A DNA stretch of 20,345 bases from JBCCSZ01 sp039199225 (GTDB lineage: Bacteria; Bacteroidota; Bacteroidia; Chitinophagales; Saprospiraceae). The notes under the pieces are model-generated. The model was given only the letters and a program-made list of their open reading frames with translations, searched no databases and was not told the DNA's origin. The position numbers were made by a program, and so were the translations under genes. The DNA lies in assembly GCA_039199225.1 (NCBI GenBank), contig JBCCSZ010000132.1, positions 1-20,345 on the forward strand, in the 5' to 3' direction. Positions 1-8,006 of the stretch are shown here, in pieces. The first letter of the stretch is position 1. The number at the start of each line of letters is the position of its first letter.

Positions 1-113
1 AGCGGTGAGCGGTGAGCGGTGAGCGGTGAGCGGTGAGCGGTGAGCGGTGAGCGGTGAGCGGTGAGCGGTGAGCGGTGAGCGGTGAGCGGTGAGCGGTGAG
101 CGGTGAGCGGTGA
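1..113. repeat. Perfect heptamer tandem array (AGCGGTG)
   Basis: Sixteen full copies plus one base of the 7-bp unit AGCGGTG run without interruption from the first base of the window, so the array may extend further left. The period of 7 is not a multiple of 3, so the TGA in each unit falls in all three forward frames within 21 bp. The opposite strand (CTCACCG) is free of stops. The same heptamer recurs in degenerate form at 10961-11216 and 13783-14058. It lies downstream of the response regulator gene and no function can be assigned. Confidence 0.97.
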
Positions 114-153
114 AAATTAAATTACCTATTGCAAATTGTCAAATACATTTGAT

Positions 154-257
154 GAAAATTGCCTACCGTATATCCCTAAACTACATACCACTAAACCACG
201 ATATCACCAAACCACAAAATCACCAGATCACAAAACCACTAAACCAAAAATCCCCCC
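154..257. repeat. Degenerate repeat words flanking the heptamer array
   Basis: The stretch after the heptamer array is AT-rich and noncoding. It holds the word GAAAATTGCCTACCG (154-168), nearly the same as a word beside the second array at 11264. Then follow several degenerate copies of ATCACCAAACCAC-like words between about 180 and 245, which also occur inside the array at 13783-14058. This looks like the eroded flank of the same composite repeat family. No gene or clear terminator was seen between 114 and the stop codon of the response regulator at 258. Confidence 0.55.
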
Positions 258-1025
258 TCACTGATCCATCCAAGCTTTGAACAAGCCTACTTTTTCACGA
301 CTGACAAGGATTTCCTCCTCGGCAGTGGCGTGTAGTAGACCTACTTTGAGGCGGCTGTTGGAAAAGGTAGTGGCGGAGCGGATGGCGGGATAGGCAGCTA
401 GGTATTTGCGGTTGAGGCGGAAGAAACGGTCGGGGTCCAGGAGTTGTTCCAGTTGTTCGAGGGTGTAATCGACCAAGTGCTTTTTTTGGTGGAGGGTTTT
501 TAGGAAAACCATTTTATGTTCGCTGTAGAAATAGGCGATGTCTTCTACGGGGACGGAGATTATTTGGTGGCCAGTTTTGACAATGAAGCGGGATTTGTAG
601 CGCTTTTGAATCATTTGTACTACTTGCTGGATCATCTTGGGATCAGGGATGTTCGTGGCCGGAGTAGTTTTTTGGAGGTTTTTGAATTGCTCGAAAGACT
701 GATGCAGTTCTTGCGGACCGACGGGCTTGAGTAGGTAGTCGATGGAATTGACTTTGAAGGCTCTGAGCGCATACTCGTTGTAGGCGGTGGTAAAGATGAC
801 GGGGCAGGCGACGCTTGTTTTTTCGAAAATCTCAAAGCTGAGACCATCGGCCAGTTGGATGTCCATGAATACCAGATCGGGCGGAGTGGATTGCTCAAAC
901 CATTCGACGGCTTGTTCGACAGCATCCAGCTGGGCAACGACTTCTATGGTGGCATCATAAGAGTGGATCAAATCGATCAGCCGCTCTGCAGCAAGGGCCT
1001 CATCTTCGATGATTACGACCTTCAT
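258..1025 (-). CDS. LytTR-family response regulator
   Basis: A 255-residue protein of the LytR/AlgR type: N-terminal CheY-like receiver (about residues 1-120) and C-terminal LytTR DNA-binding domain (about 150-250). In the receiver the acidic pocket E7/D8, phosphoacceptor D55 in FMDIQL, T79/T80 and K100 in YLLKPV are all present, so it should be phosphorylatable. The C-terminal part shows the usual LytTR pattern, with KTGHQIISVPVEDIAYFYSE and the later FFRLNRKYL. It starts 3 nt after the stop codon of the histidine kinase gene, so the two form a cognate pair translated from one message. A likely target is the 21-bp-period direct repeat upstream of the receptor gene at 5074. Family assignment is firm; the target is inferred. 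Confidence 0.95.
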   Translation of the reverse strand: MKVVIIEDEALAAERLIDLIHSYDATIEVVAQLDAVEQAVEWFEQSTPPDLVFMDIQLADGLSFEIFEKTSVACPVIFTTAYNEYALRAFKVNSIDYLLKPVGPQELHQSFEQFKNLQKTTPATNIPDPKMIQQVVQMIQKRYKSRFIVKTGHQIISVPVEDIAYFYSEHKMVFLKTLHQKKHLVDYTLEQLEQLLDPDRFFRLNRKYLAAYPAIRSATTFSNSRLKVGLLHATAEEEILVSREKVGLFKAWMDQ

Positions 1026-1028
1026 AAA

Positions 1029-2123
1029 CTAGCTTAATTTTAGAATGGGTACTTGCACGCGAAAAAAGTCACCGGTTTCCGATACGATCACCTTCTTCCC
1101 TGCCAAAAATCGGTAGCGTTCCTTGATATTGGGCAAACCCAAACCAGTGCCAGCCTCCAGACTGGATTTTTTCTGCAAATTGTTTTCTACAAGAATGTAT
1201 CCGTGTTCATCCCTTTCAATGTTGATGGTCAATGGGCGCGCATTGGAAACAATGTTGTGTTTGATCGCATTTTCGACCAGCATTTGGAGGGTCAGCGGCG
1301 GAATGTGGCTGTGGTCGTCCTCTACATTGATGTGGACGTTCAAATTGGTGCCGTAGCGTATTTTACAGAGGTAAACGTAAGACTCCAAAGCTTTCAACTC
1401 TTCCGAAATGGGGACGACTTCCTTGTCTTTGACATCCAACACATAGCGATAGACATCTGATAGTTGCTTGATGAAGTGGGCCGCTACGTCCTGATCTTTA
1501 TACACCAAGGTCGACAAAACATTTAGGCTGTTGAACAGAAAATGGGGATTGACCTGGTTTTTGAGCGTCTCGAATTGAGAGGAAATCATCTCCCTTTTGA
1601 ATTTCTCTGCCTCCAACAAAGAGGTGCGCCATTGCATGAGAAAAGAACGACCGTGCATAAACAGACTGACAAAAAAGGTGATGATTAAAAAGGTGTAAAA
1701 TGACTCAAAACTCAAGCCATTAAGCGTTTCAGAAATGGGGCGGCCATTGGCAAAAAACTCCCAGCTGCACAAAAACACGGTCATCGACAAAACGGTATAT
1801 AGAAAAACACTGGAACTGACAATCAGCAAGGTCTTGACAGGCTGATGAACCCAGGAAAAGCGACTGCTATTGAAATTTGAAATCAGCCCATTGCCAATCC
1901 ACAGGATCAACCAAACGAAACAGTTGAAAAGCACAACTCTGCAAAATCCTCTCCATCCATTAAATCCAATCCAAGGCAGTATCAGGATGGCTGTTCCTAC
2001 ACCTCCAAGCAACAGGACTTTTAGAACTGTTTTCAGAAATTCGTTTCTCTTCTGATTTGGATTCTTGACTTTCACAAGTGTTTCGGCTGGTGATCTGCGT
2101 AAGATACTTAGAAGCTCTAGCAT
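1029..2123 (-). CDS. LytS-type membrane sensor histidine kinase
   Basis: A 364-residue kinase of the His_kinase (PF06580) plus HATPase class that pairs with LytTR regulators. Four hydrophobic segments lie at roughly residues 33-50, 61-80, 97-119 and 141-157. They are followed by the phosphoacceptor motif NPHFLFNSLN (H194), the N box MLVENAIKHN (281-290) and the G box GTGLGLPNIKERY (325-337). There is no separate extracellular sensor domain, so the signal probably comes through the membrane part or the neighbouring periplasmic protein. I chose the ATG at 2123 rather than the in-frame one at 2225, because the extra 34 residues are unlike the family and would overlap the upstream gene. From 2123 the gene begins 2 nt after the upstream stop. 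It ends in TAG. Confidence 0.93.
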   Translation of the reverse strand: MLELLSILRRSPAETLVKVKNPNQKRNEFLKTVLKVLLLGGVGTAILILPWIGFNGWRGFCRVVLFNCFVWLILWIGNGLISNFNSSRFSWVHQPVKTLLIVSSSVFLYTVLSMTVFLCSWEFFANGRPISETLNGLSFESFYTFLIITFFVSLFMHGRSFLMQWRTSLLEAEKFKREMISSQFETLKNQVNPHFLFNSLNVLSTLVYKDQDVAAHFIKQLSDVYRYVLDVKDKEVVPISEELKALESYVYLCKIRYGTNLNVHINVEDDHSHIPPLTLQMLVENAIKHNIVSNARPLTINIERDEHGYILVENNLQKKSSLEAGTGLGLPNIKERYRFLAGKKVIVSETGDFFRVQVPILKLS

Positions 2124-2125
2124 TA

Positions 2126-2824
2126 TCAGTTCTCTATTGTTTTTTCTGCGGATGAAGTCGCCTTTGGGTTCCCTCCGGCTGCCGTGGCCTTTTTCAATAG
2201 CATCGAATTGATCGCTCTTCCCCACTTGGGTTGTAGTTCTGCACTGTTGTCCTGGGCGGCATACAGTTCGTCCGCTTTTTTGAGGTGTGGCAAAGCGGCT
2301 TCGGGACCACCACCCCAGAAAGCTGGCGTATAAAAAGTATTTTGTCCTTTCAAGTAATGAGGGCGTGGGTTAGAAGGATCGAAAGCAGCGGCCTTTGCAC
2401 AAAACTCATAGCAAAGAGGTGTATACTGCGCTCCACGGCTTTGAGGAGAAGGCCAGATGCGAGCCTGGTAGAGATACGCCTGCAGTGCATATACTTCACT
2501 GTTGTCTCCGGCAATTTTTTGAACCTCATCCATAGAAGCTTGCGCCTTATCCAAGTAGGTATCAATGCTGGTGGGGTCTTTTTGCATCAAAGTAGCCGCC
2601 ATCATGATGTGGGTGTAGGCATGGTAATATCCTGGTAGCCATTCCGTTTTTTCTGCTTTGGCAATCCGCTCAAAACCATTTGCTACTGCCTGATAATCTT
2701 CCAGGGATTTGGCCGTTTCCAGCTTCGCAATTTGGCCTTTCATGGCTTTGAGGTATTTCGCATTTTGGGCCTGTAAACTGATGGCAAAAAAAGCAAGGAA
2801 GAAAAACAAGATGGATTTTTTCAT
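2126..2824 (-). CDS. Secreted TPR-like protein of unknown function
   Basis: A 232-residue protein with a clear signal peptide (MKKSILFFFLAFFAISLQA, cleavage about residue 19-20) and then almost entirely helical sequence. Spacing of small and aromatic residues resembles tetratricopeptide repeats, for instance ALQAYLYQAR and the segment around TPAFWGGGPEAALPHLKKA near residues 165-185. The FWGGGxxxAL motif is typical of a Bacteroidota family of uncharacterised TPR-like proteins. It should be periplasmic. It sits between the TonB receptor (66 nt upstream) and the kinase gene (2 nt downstream), so it is probably cotranscribed with both. A role in relaying receptor occupancy to the kinase is possible but is inference only. 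Confidence 0.85.
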   Translation of the reverse strand: MKKSILFFFLAFFAISLQAQNAKYLKAMKGQIAKLETAKSLEDYQAVANGFERIAKAEKTEWLPGYYHAYTHIMMAATLMQKDPTSIDTYLDKAQASMDEVQKIAGDNSEVYALQAYLYQARIWPSPQSRGAQYTPLCYEFCAKAAAFDPSNPRPHYLKGQNTFYTPAFWGGGPEAALPHLKKADELYAAQDNSAELQPKWGRAINSMLLKKATAAGGNPKATSSAEKTIEN

Positions 2825-2890
2825 GATCGTATATTTTTATTTTGTTTTAATTGAAATGAATGTTGTTGTAAATAACTTTGGCAAAGGAGT

Positions 2891-5074
2891 TTAAAGGTCT
2901 TCGACAGATTGCTCAGAGTTTTTGTACTGCTGCCCAAAGGAGATGAACATTCCGACAAATAGAAACCTATTGGCAGTCGGTCGAATCAAAGTACTTGTGA
3001 ATTCACCCTCGCCATTAGAAGTCGTACTGAAGCGACGTCCAAAGGAATTTTCAAAGCCGAGGATGTTATTGGCTGCCAGGTGAACAATGGTAAAATGGCC
3101 GAATAGATTGGTCAAATAGCTTAGGTTGAAGCTCAAATCGTTGAAGCTTTTTGTCCGACCATTATTGAAAGCCTCCTCATTGGGGTTGTTGAAATGGCGA
3201 GGGCTCGCGTAAGAATAAGACAGACCGATGGCTGTGTTGAATTTGCTCAACCAATGTTTGTAGACCAAGGATACATTGTGGTTGGAGGCAAAACCCGGCT
3301 GCGCAGCCTCTGGAAAGTCGCGGAAATCGCGCTTTGTATCCAAGTAGGAGTAAGAAATCCAATAGTCGCCATTTTTGATGCTTTTTTGATCGCGGAAAAA
3401 GAGGTCCAGTCCAGTGGCGTAACCATCACCACTGTTGTTGCTCAACCAAGGTTCATTCACATCGTATTTGACCAGTGATTTATAATCCTTGTAGTAACCT
3501 TCTACTCTGAAACTCCGCTGATTTTTGGACCACTGATAATTCAGGATGTAGTGATTGGCCTGCTCAAAGTCCAAATCGGTGTTGAAGCGCAGTTGCTCCT
3601 TGATCGGATTTTGGTAGAATTGTCCAAGGGCAACCGAAATCTGGGCATTTTCCGAAGTCTCATAAGCCAGGGATGCTCTAAAGGCTGCGTTGGTTTGTGC
3701 CAATAAGCTCGAGTATTCAAGGCGCTCTCCCACCCGCAGAACAAACTTGTTGCTCAGGTAGTAATCAGCCTCTACAAAGGCGGCGGCATAGTGGTCTTTC
3801 AGCTGCGTTGGAAAGCTCTCCTGATCAGTCGAAATGAATTGCTCATCGTAATCATTGAATAGGTATTCACCACCAAATTTGATCTTGAAACGATCCGACA
3901 CATGATGCCGCAAGCTGATGCGCCCCTGGGCTGATTGTTCCAGTTGCTCAAATTCAAAATTCTGCTGAATATCGTCCGTATTGCGGGTGTAAGATAGACC
4001 GGCAAACAAAGACCACTTATCGTTGAGGATTTCCCGGAAAGAACTGTTCAGGTACAAGTTTTCATTGGTCAACTCCAACTTGCTGGTCTGGGTCACCTCC
4101 TCAGCATGTGGCGATTGTAGGGCAAACCAATTGCGGGAGTAGTCTGCATAAAACTTAAACATACCCGTTTTGGAGGTTTTCTGTCGAAAGGTCAATTGTC
4201 CATTGCCTCCCTGAAAAGGCTTCTCCCATTGGATATTTTGTGCCAATAAGTTGGTGATCGGTGCCAAATTGGTGTAGTTGGCAGAAAGCGATAGCGATGC
4301 TTTGTCCCAACGCTTGGTTTGCGATAGCCCACCACCAACCGACATGATGGATACGCTGGTGAGAGACTCGGGAGCCAGGTCTTGGGTATTGAGTATGAGG
4401 GCGGAAGAAAGGGCTTGTCCGTACTCTGCCGAATAACCACCGGTGCTGAACATCGTCCCCTTGAACAAGAAGGGAGAAAAGCGGTTGCGAGTCGGGACAT
4501 TGGCTGTTGTACTATTGTATGGATTTTGTACAAACATGCCATCGATAAAGGTGCGCGTTTCTGTCGCAGCTCCTCCTCGGACAAAGAGCCGACCTTGCTC
4601 CCCGACTGTTTGCGTTCCCGGCAGCGTATTCAATGCTCCGGCAATGTCTGCTGTAGCCCCAGCCGTCGTCACGATGTCCAAGGGCTTGAGGATCACAGAC
4701 TTGCGCTCGTCGCTGGCATCAAAGGAACCAGCGGTAATAACGACAGCCTGCAATTCATTGATGACCTCCTTGAGTATTAGGGATACTTGCAAATCTTCCC
4801 CTTGCAAATCAACCGAAGCCGTCAAATCTTCATAGCCAATATAACTAATGGATAGTTGCTGCACCCCCGTCTCGACCGTTTCAAAACGAAAGCGACCTTC
4901 AACATCTGTCGAAGCGCCATCGTAAGTACCTTCTAAGAGTACATTGGCGCCGATGATTGGATTTCCACCTTTATCACTAACTGTTCCGGAAATGCGAGTG
5001 CTTTGGCCAAAGGCACTTCCACCTATAAGTAAGAGAAGAAAAATATAGCAACAGCTTTTCGTTAAAGTATTCAT
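2891..5074 (-). CDS. TonB-dependent outer-membrane receptor (operon with LytS/LytTR)
   Basis: A 727-residue TonB-dependent receptor with a signal peptide ending near AFGQ (about residue 24). A carboxypeptidase-regulatory-like beta-sandwich follows (about 26-105, including GTVSDKGGNPIIGANVLLEG), then a plug domain (about 120-230, with RLFVRGGAATETRTFIDG) and a beta-barrel to the C terminus. It imports a ligand across the outer membrane using the TonB-ExbB-ExbD complex; the ligand is not evident. No SusD-like partner is adjacent; instead a TPR-like protein and a kinase/regulator pair follow in the same direction. The ATG at 5074 is preferred over the one at 5107 because it directly precedes the signal peptide. 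A weak -7 box (TAGCCTTG, 5125-5118) lies between the gene and the direct repeats at 5143-5179. Confidence 0.93.
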   Translation of the reverse strand: MNTLTKSCCYIFLLLLIGGSAFGQSTRISGTVSDKGGNPIIGANVLLEGTYDGASTDVEGRFRFETVETGVQQLSISYIGYEDLTASVDLQGEDLQVSLILKEVINELQAVVITAGSFDASDERKSVILKPLDIVTTAGATADIAGALNTLPGTQTVGEQGRLFVRGGAATETRTFIDGMFVQNPYNSTTANVPTRNRFSPFLFKGTMFSTGGYSAEYGQALSSALILNTQDLAPESLTSVSIMSVGGGLSQTKRWDKASLSLSANYTNLAPITNLLAQNIQWEKPFQGGNGQLTFRQKTSKTGMFKFYADYSRNWFALQSPHAEEVTQTSKLELTNENLYLNSSFREILNDKWSLFAGLSYTRNTDDIQQNFEFEQLEQSAQGRISLRHHVSDRFKIKFGGEYLFNDYDEQFISTDQESFPTQLKDHYAAAFVEADYYLSNKFVLRVGERLEYSSLLAQTNAAFRASLAYETSENAQISVALGQFYQNPIKEQLRFNTDLDFEQANHYILNYQWSKNQRSFRVEGYYKDYKSLVKYDVNEPWLSNNSGDGYATGLDLFFRDQKSIKNGDYWISYSYLDTKRDFRDFPEAAQPGFASNHNVSLVYKHWLSKFNTAIGLSYSYASPRHFNNPNEEAFNNGRTKSFNDLSFNLSYLTNLFGHFTIVHLAANNILGFENSFGRRFSTTSNGEGEFTSTLIRPTANRFLFVGMFISFGQQYKNSEQSVEDL

Positions 5075-5117
5075 CTGATAAAAGTTTAGTTGTGCAGACG
5101 AATACAAGTTGCTGTTC

Positions 5118-5125
5118 CAAGGCTA
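5118..5125 (-). promoter_or_regulatory. Possible -7 promoter box of the receptor operon
   Basis: Minus-strand TAGCCTTG differs at one position from the Bacteroidota -7 consensus TAnnTTTG and lies 43 nt upstream of the receptor ATG. No good -33 TTTG is at the expected distance; the nearest TTG (5144-5142) is 16 nt away and belongs to the direct repeat. A weak promoter next to tandem binding sites fits activator-dependent transcription. Confidence 0.3.
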
Positions 5126-5142
5126 CTTTTGGAAATCTAACC

Positions 5143-5179
5143 AACCGAAGTGCAGAATTCACTAACCGAAATGCAGAAT
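5143..5179 (-). promoter_or_regulatory. Tandem direct repeat, candidate LytTR binding site
   Basis: Two 16-bp copies, AACCGAAGTGCAGAAT (5143-5158) and AACCGAAATGCAGAAT (5164-5179), match at 15 of 16 positions and start exactly 21 bp apart, two helical turns. Known LytTR regulators bind pairs of about 9-bp direct repeats with roughly 12 bp between them, giving the same period. The repeats end 17 nt before the weak -7 box of the receptor operon, whose last gene encodes a LytTR regulator. The repeat is seen in the sequence; the identity of the binding protein is inferred. Confidence 0.55.
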
Positions 5180-5193
5180 GTATGGAGTGAAAA

Positions 5194-5592
5194 TCAGGCT
5201 TCCTTTGCCAGCTTTGCCTTCTCGGGATCGTAGTGGTAATTGATATTGATCCAAACCGCTCTTGAAAAGCGGAAATACCAAATGAAAAAGATGGCAGCTA
5301 CAAAAATCAACAATAGAAAACTACCGTTGATGCTCATCCCAAAACCGAATATCATCAGAGCGGCAAAGCCCAGGCAAAACCAACCTGAAATAATGTAGGA
5401 AATGAACATCGCACCATAGTAAAAGCCTGGTTCGGGAGAGTAAGATTGCCCGCACTTAGGACAGCGCTTTGGCATATCTGTCGGTCTTTGGAAAGACCAG
5501 GTACCAGTTTCGAATAGGTCTCCTTCGTGGCAAGTCGGACACTTAAAATTGAATATGCTGTATCCTTTCGATCCTTTCTTGAATAGTCCCAT
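5194..5592 (-). CDS. DUF983 family zinc-ribbon membrane protein
   Basis: A 132-residue protein of the DUF983 family, common in Bacteroidota and Alphaproteobacteria and without an established function. The N-terminal half has two CxxC knuckles, CPTC (C18, C21) and CPKC (C44, C47), which should bind one zinc. They are followed by the family segment YSPEPGFYYGAMFISY and two hydrophobic helices (about 60-83 and 89-107). It ends in a basic and acidic tail on the cytoplasmic side. It appears monocistronic: the receptor operon starts about 120 bp downstream and a 331-bp spacer lies upstream. A perfect 12-bp palindrome (5620-5631) is 28 bp before its start codon. Confidence 0.93.
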   Translation of the reverse strand: MGLFKKGSKGYSIFNFKCPTCHEGDLFETGTWSFQRPTDMPKRCPKCGQSYSPEPGFYYGAMFISYIISGWFCLGFAALMIFGFGMSINGSFLLLIFVAAIFFIWYFRFSRAVWININYHYDPEKAKLAKEA

Positions 5593-5619
5593 AAAAGGTC
5601 ATTTTTTGATTAGCTTCGA

Positions 5620-5631
5620 GGGCATATGCCC
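5620..5631. promoter_or_regulatory. Perfect 12-bp palindrome upstream of the DUF983 gene
   Basis: GGGCATATGCCC reads identically on both strands and begins 28 bp before the DUF983 start codon, where a repressor could block transcription or translation initiation. It may be chance; no regulator is assigned. Confidence 0.3.
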
Positions 5632-5738
5632 CAAATTCTTTACCAATTGGCGAGAACCGCCACCATTCAATTCTAGTGTTTATTGTTGGCCATTGCATTG
5701 AGAACGCCAATACAAAGATCGACTTCTTTTTGTTATTT

Positions 5739-5760
5739 TAAAGTAACCAGGGTTACATTA
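5739..5760. promoter_or_regulatory. 22-bp near-perfect dyad, operator-like
   Basis: Arms TAAAGTAACC and GGTTACATTA are separated by AG. Nine of ten arm positions pair, and the inner GTAACC/GGTTAC is perfect. The symmetry and two-turn length suit a dimeric helix-turn-helix regulator. The site is 147 bp upstream of the DUF983 start, the only gene it could obviously control. It has no T tract and a two-base centre, so it is not a terminator. Confidence 0.4.
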
Positions 5761-5857
5761 ATGCCAGATAAGGCCCGATATTCTACTTACTAAACATTTG
5801 ACAAAATCAGGAGTTCTCGACTTGTCCTAAAAGAAAAGGGAAATCCCTAAAAAGGAA

Positions 5858-5900
5858 AAGTGGTTGAGCCAAGCTGTTTAAAAGCCAAAGCCAACCACTT
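5858..5900 (-). terminator. Terminator-like hairpin after the DUF5689 lipoprotein gene
   Basis: On the minus strand the 9-bp arm AAGTGGTTG (5900-5892) pairs perfectly with CAACCACTT (5866-5858). The loop is 25 nt and the 3' side runs into a T-rich tract, TTCCTTTTTAG. It lies 24 nt downstream of the stop codon at 5924. The loop is long and the stem only moderately GC-rich, so it may be a weak terminator. Confidence 0.5.
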
Positions 5901-5923
5901 CTCTGGATAAACTCAAGTAAGAG

Positions 5924-7939
5924 TTACTTATTCTTTACAACCACATTGTCAATGCGGTAAGTTGTTGTAGCAGTATCTTTGTTGCCAATGTAGCGGAAAG
6001 CGATAAAGACAGTCCCACTAAAGGAAGATAAGTCGATATCACCGGATGGCACCCAGTCGTAATTCTCATCATTTTCACCTGCCAATCTGCAGTTGAGTTC
6101 TTGCCAAGTAGCTGTTTTGACGTTTGTTCCATCAAAATCCGTTGAAGCCAGAACGGTCAAGCCATTGTGTACCCAAAATGCCCTCGCACTTTCAAAGGTC
6201 AGTACTTTGTCTACGTCCATCTCAATACCAGGAGTAATGAGCCAGGATTCTGTATCAGGGTTTGTATCCTGGAAAGACGTCTGCTGCGCAAAGCGATTGC
6301 CACTGAAGGATTTACCAATCCACTTGCGCGTACCTTCTACTGTGATGTTGTTCCAGTCTGTCAGTAAAATGTCTTCATTATCAGCCGTGGTATTGAAGGA
6401 TTCGTTGAGATCGGAGTCGCCTCCGCCGCCTCCACCACCACCGCCTCCGCCACCGGAGCCGCCTTCTACATCGCTGGCACTGCGAAGAAGGAGTTGATTT
6501 TTATTGAAGTCGGAAACGATGGCTGTAATGGTCACCTCGCCCGTTGGATAGGCTTCTGAAGCAAAAGTTGCCCGAGAAGAAGTAAACATCACAATGCTTC
6601 CGGTGCCATCGTTAACGGTTTGCTCGTTGGAATAGACGCCACTGCCCGAAATGGAAGCCGCCTCGATCTTTACCAAAGTCGATTCGAGATTGTCAAAATC
6701 GTTCAACAAAGCACCAACCGTCACAACTTTTGGGTCTACGCTTCCCGTACCCGTTTCCGTTACATTGCCGAGTGGTACGTTGTTCAACTGAAGCAGGCCA
6801 TTGAATTCGGAAATTTCAATACCTGAAACAACAACTTCCAGCTCATCATTCAAATCGAAAGAATGTGGATCGGTGAAACGAACAACAATCCCAGCCCCCA
6901 TATCATCCTGTATGAAAAGGTTTTGTTCATTGAGGTTACCAGTTGTCCGGTCGGAAATGACCACCCCTTTAATTTTCTTGCCGCTAGGAGCCGATGTTTC
7001 TGTTCCTGTAAACAGGGAGCGAATTTCAGAAATGTTGATGACTTCCTCGGAGCCACCTCCGCCGCCGCCGCCACCGCCGCTGGAACCATCGCAACGGGCG
7101 TCGTTCATATCTACATCGTCCGTATTGCGGATGTAAAATTGCCGGGTCGTACGGAAAATCGAGTAAATACCCGTCAGAGTTCCGTTGCCCGTCGGTGTCA
7201 GTTCACTCACAAAGTCTGCAAATCCGCTGGTCCGCAACACCAGAGAATTGCCGTTGCAATCCTGCACATCGTGGTTGACGGTCGTGCGGTTGTTGGTGAC
7301 CGCATCGAAAAGAGCGTAGGTTTGACCATCGGAACCACGGGCAAATTCTACGTTTTCAAGGCGTACCAAGGTATTGATGTGAACATCTTGAATACTGGCT
7401 GTCAATTGATCCATGGTCACGACCTTTGGCTGCACCTCCTGGCTTCTAAGACCACGAACCAGATAATCGTTGATAAACAGCTCTTCGATACCTGCCAAAC
7501 GGGTGTCTCCCCGATCATCGACATAGGTACCACCGCCGATTTGCACCAAACCATTGAAGTCACCAAGGGTTAAGCCATTGGCCTTGATAAACAACTGGCG
7601 GCCGATCGGAAATTCGTTGTACAGCTCATTCTTGTTCAGGCGAAGTTCGATACCACCTGTTTCATCCTGCAAAATCAACTGGCGATAAAAGTTACCAGAA
7701 GCATCATCCGCAACCACAACCCCTTCGATGATAAGGTCTTCGGTGATATTCTCAAATTCCCCCTCAATGTGCATTTCCTTCAATTCAGCAATGGTCGTGT
7801 TTGCCGTAATGTCCGGTAGGACAATCGTGCCGGGCGGCTCATCAAAATCCTGGTCGACACAAGCTGTAAAAACGCTCACCAGCACCAATACAAAACTGGC
7901 CAGCGTAAGTTTGGTAAGTGAAAAATGATTGAATTGCAT
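5924..7939 (-). CDS. Lipoprotein with two DUF5689 domains and a choice-of-anchor J domain
   Basis: A 671-residue exported lipoprotein. The signal peptide ends in the lipobox VFTAC (C27), and the acidic residues straight after (CVDQDFDE) resemble the export signals that place Bacteroidota lipoproteins on the cell surface. Domains: DUF5689 with OB-like fold (about 45-275), nine glycines (288-296), a second DUF5689 (about 303-490), twelve glycines (496-507), then a C-terminal choice-of-anchor J/cleaved-adhesin beta-sandwich (about 510-671, with SWLITPGIEMD and YRIDNVVVKNK). The ATG at 7939 is preferred over the TTG at 7948. It lies 67 nt downstream of a TonB receptor gene, in the position a SusD protein usually holds, so it is probably that receptor's surface partner. 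DUF5689-type domains also occur in secreted nucleases, which fits the nuclease gene nearby. Confidence 0.9.
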   Translation of the reverse strand: MQFNHFSLTKLTLASFVLVLVSVFTACVDQDFDEPPGTIVLPDITANTTIAELKEMHIEGEFENITEDLIIEGVVVADDASGNFYRQLILQDETGGIELRLNKNELYNEFPIGRQLFIKANGLTLGDFNGLVQIGGGTYVDDRGDTRLAGIEELFINDYLVRGLRSQEVQPKVVTMDQLTASIQDVHINTLVRLENVEFARGSDGQTYALFDAVTNNRTTVNHDVQDCNGNSLVLRTSGFADFVSELTPTGNGTLTGIYSIFRTTRQFYIRNTDDVDMNDARCDGSSGGGGGGGGGSEEVINISEIRSLFTGTETSAPSGKKIKGVVISDRTTGNLNEQNLFIQDDMGAGIVVRFTDPHSFDLNDELEVVVSGIEISEFNGLLQLNNVPLGNVTETGTGSVDPKVVTVGALLNDFDNLESTLVKIEAASISGSGVYSNEQTVNDGTGSIVMFTSSRATFASEAYPTGEVTITAIVSDFNKNQLLLRSASDVEGGSGGGGGGGGGGGGDSDLNESFNTTADNEDILLTDWNNITVEGTRKWIGKSFSGNRFAQQTSFQDTNPDTESWLITPGIEMDVDKVLTFESARAFWVHNGLTVLASTDFDGTNVKTATWQELNCRLAGENDENYDWVPSGDIDLSSFSGTVFIAFRYIGNKDTATTTYRIDNVVVKNK
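6419..6454 (-). repeat. GGC/GGT-rich microsatellite encoding twelve glycines
   Basis: Twelve consecutive glycine codons link the second DUF5689 domain to the C-terminal domain of the lipoprotein. Several adjacent codons are identical, so slippage could change linker length in steps of three without loss of frame. Confidence 0.85.
7052..7078 (-). repeat. GGC-rich microsatellite encoding nine glycines
   Basis: Nine consecutive glycine codons separate the two DUF5689 domains. The opposite strand reads as a run of GCC/ACC triplets. Like the twelve-glycine linker, it marks a flexible hinge between independently folded domains. Confidence 0.85.
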
Positions 7940-8006
7940 CTTCAGCAAGTTTTTATTTTTGATGTTTTTTTATTCAACTTTATTTGGGTTCAACCCATCC
8001 AAGTAT

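Larger units (their letters stand above)
5593..5923. other. Intergenic region with palindromes and a hairpin
   Basis: This 331-bp stretch carries no credible open reading frame. It contains the 12-bp palindrome at 5620-5631, the short palindrome CCAATTGG (5643-5650) with a small TGGCG/CGCCA stem beside it, the long dyad at 5739-5760 and the terminator-like hairpin at 5858-5900. It should hold the promoter of the DUF983 gene, but no convincing TAnnTTTG box was found on the minus strand. Confidence 0.6.

Noticed and set aside
1..113. CRISPR array
   Set aside because: The unit is 7 bp with no spacers, and no cas genes are present.
5124..5131. Plus-strand TACTTTTG promoter word
   Set aside because: It matches the consensus but points into the DUF983 gene in antisense, with no plus-strand gene downstream.
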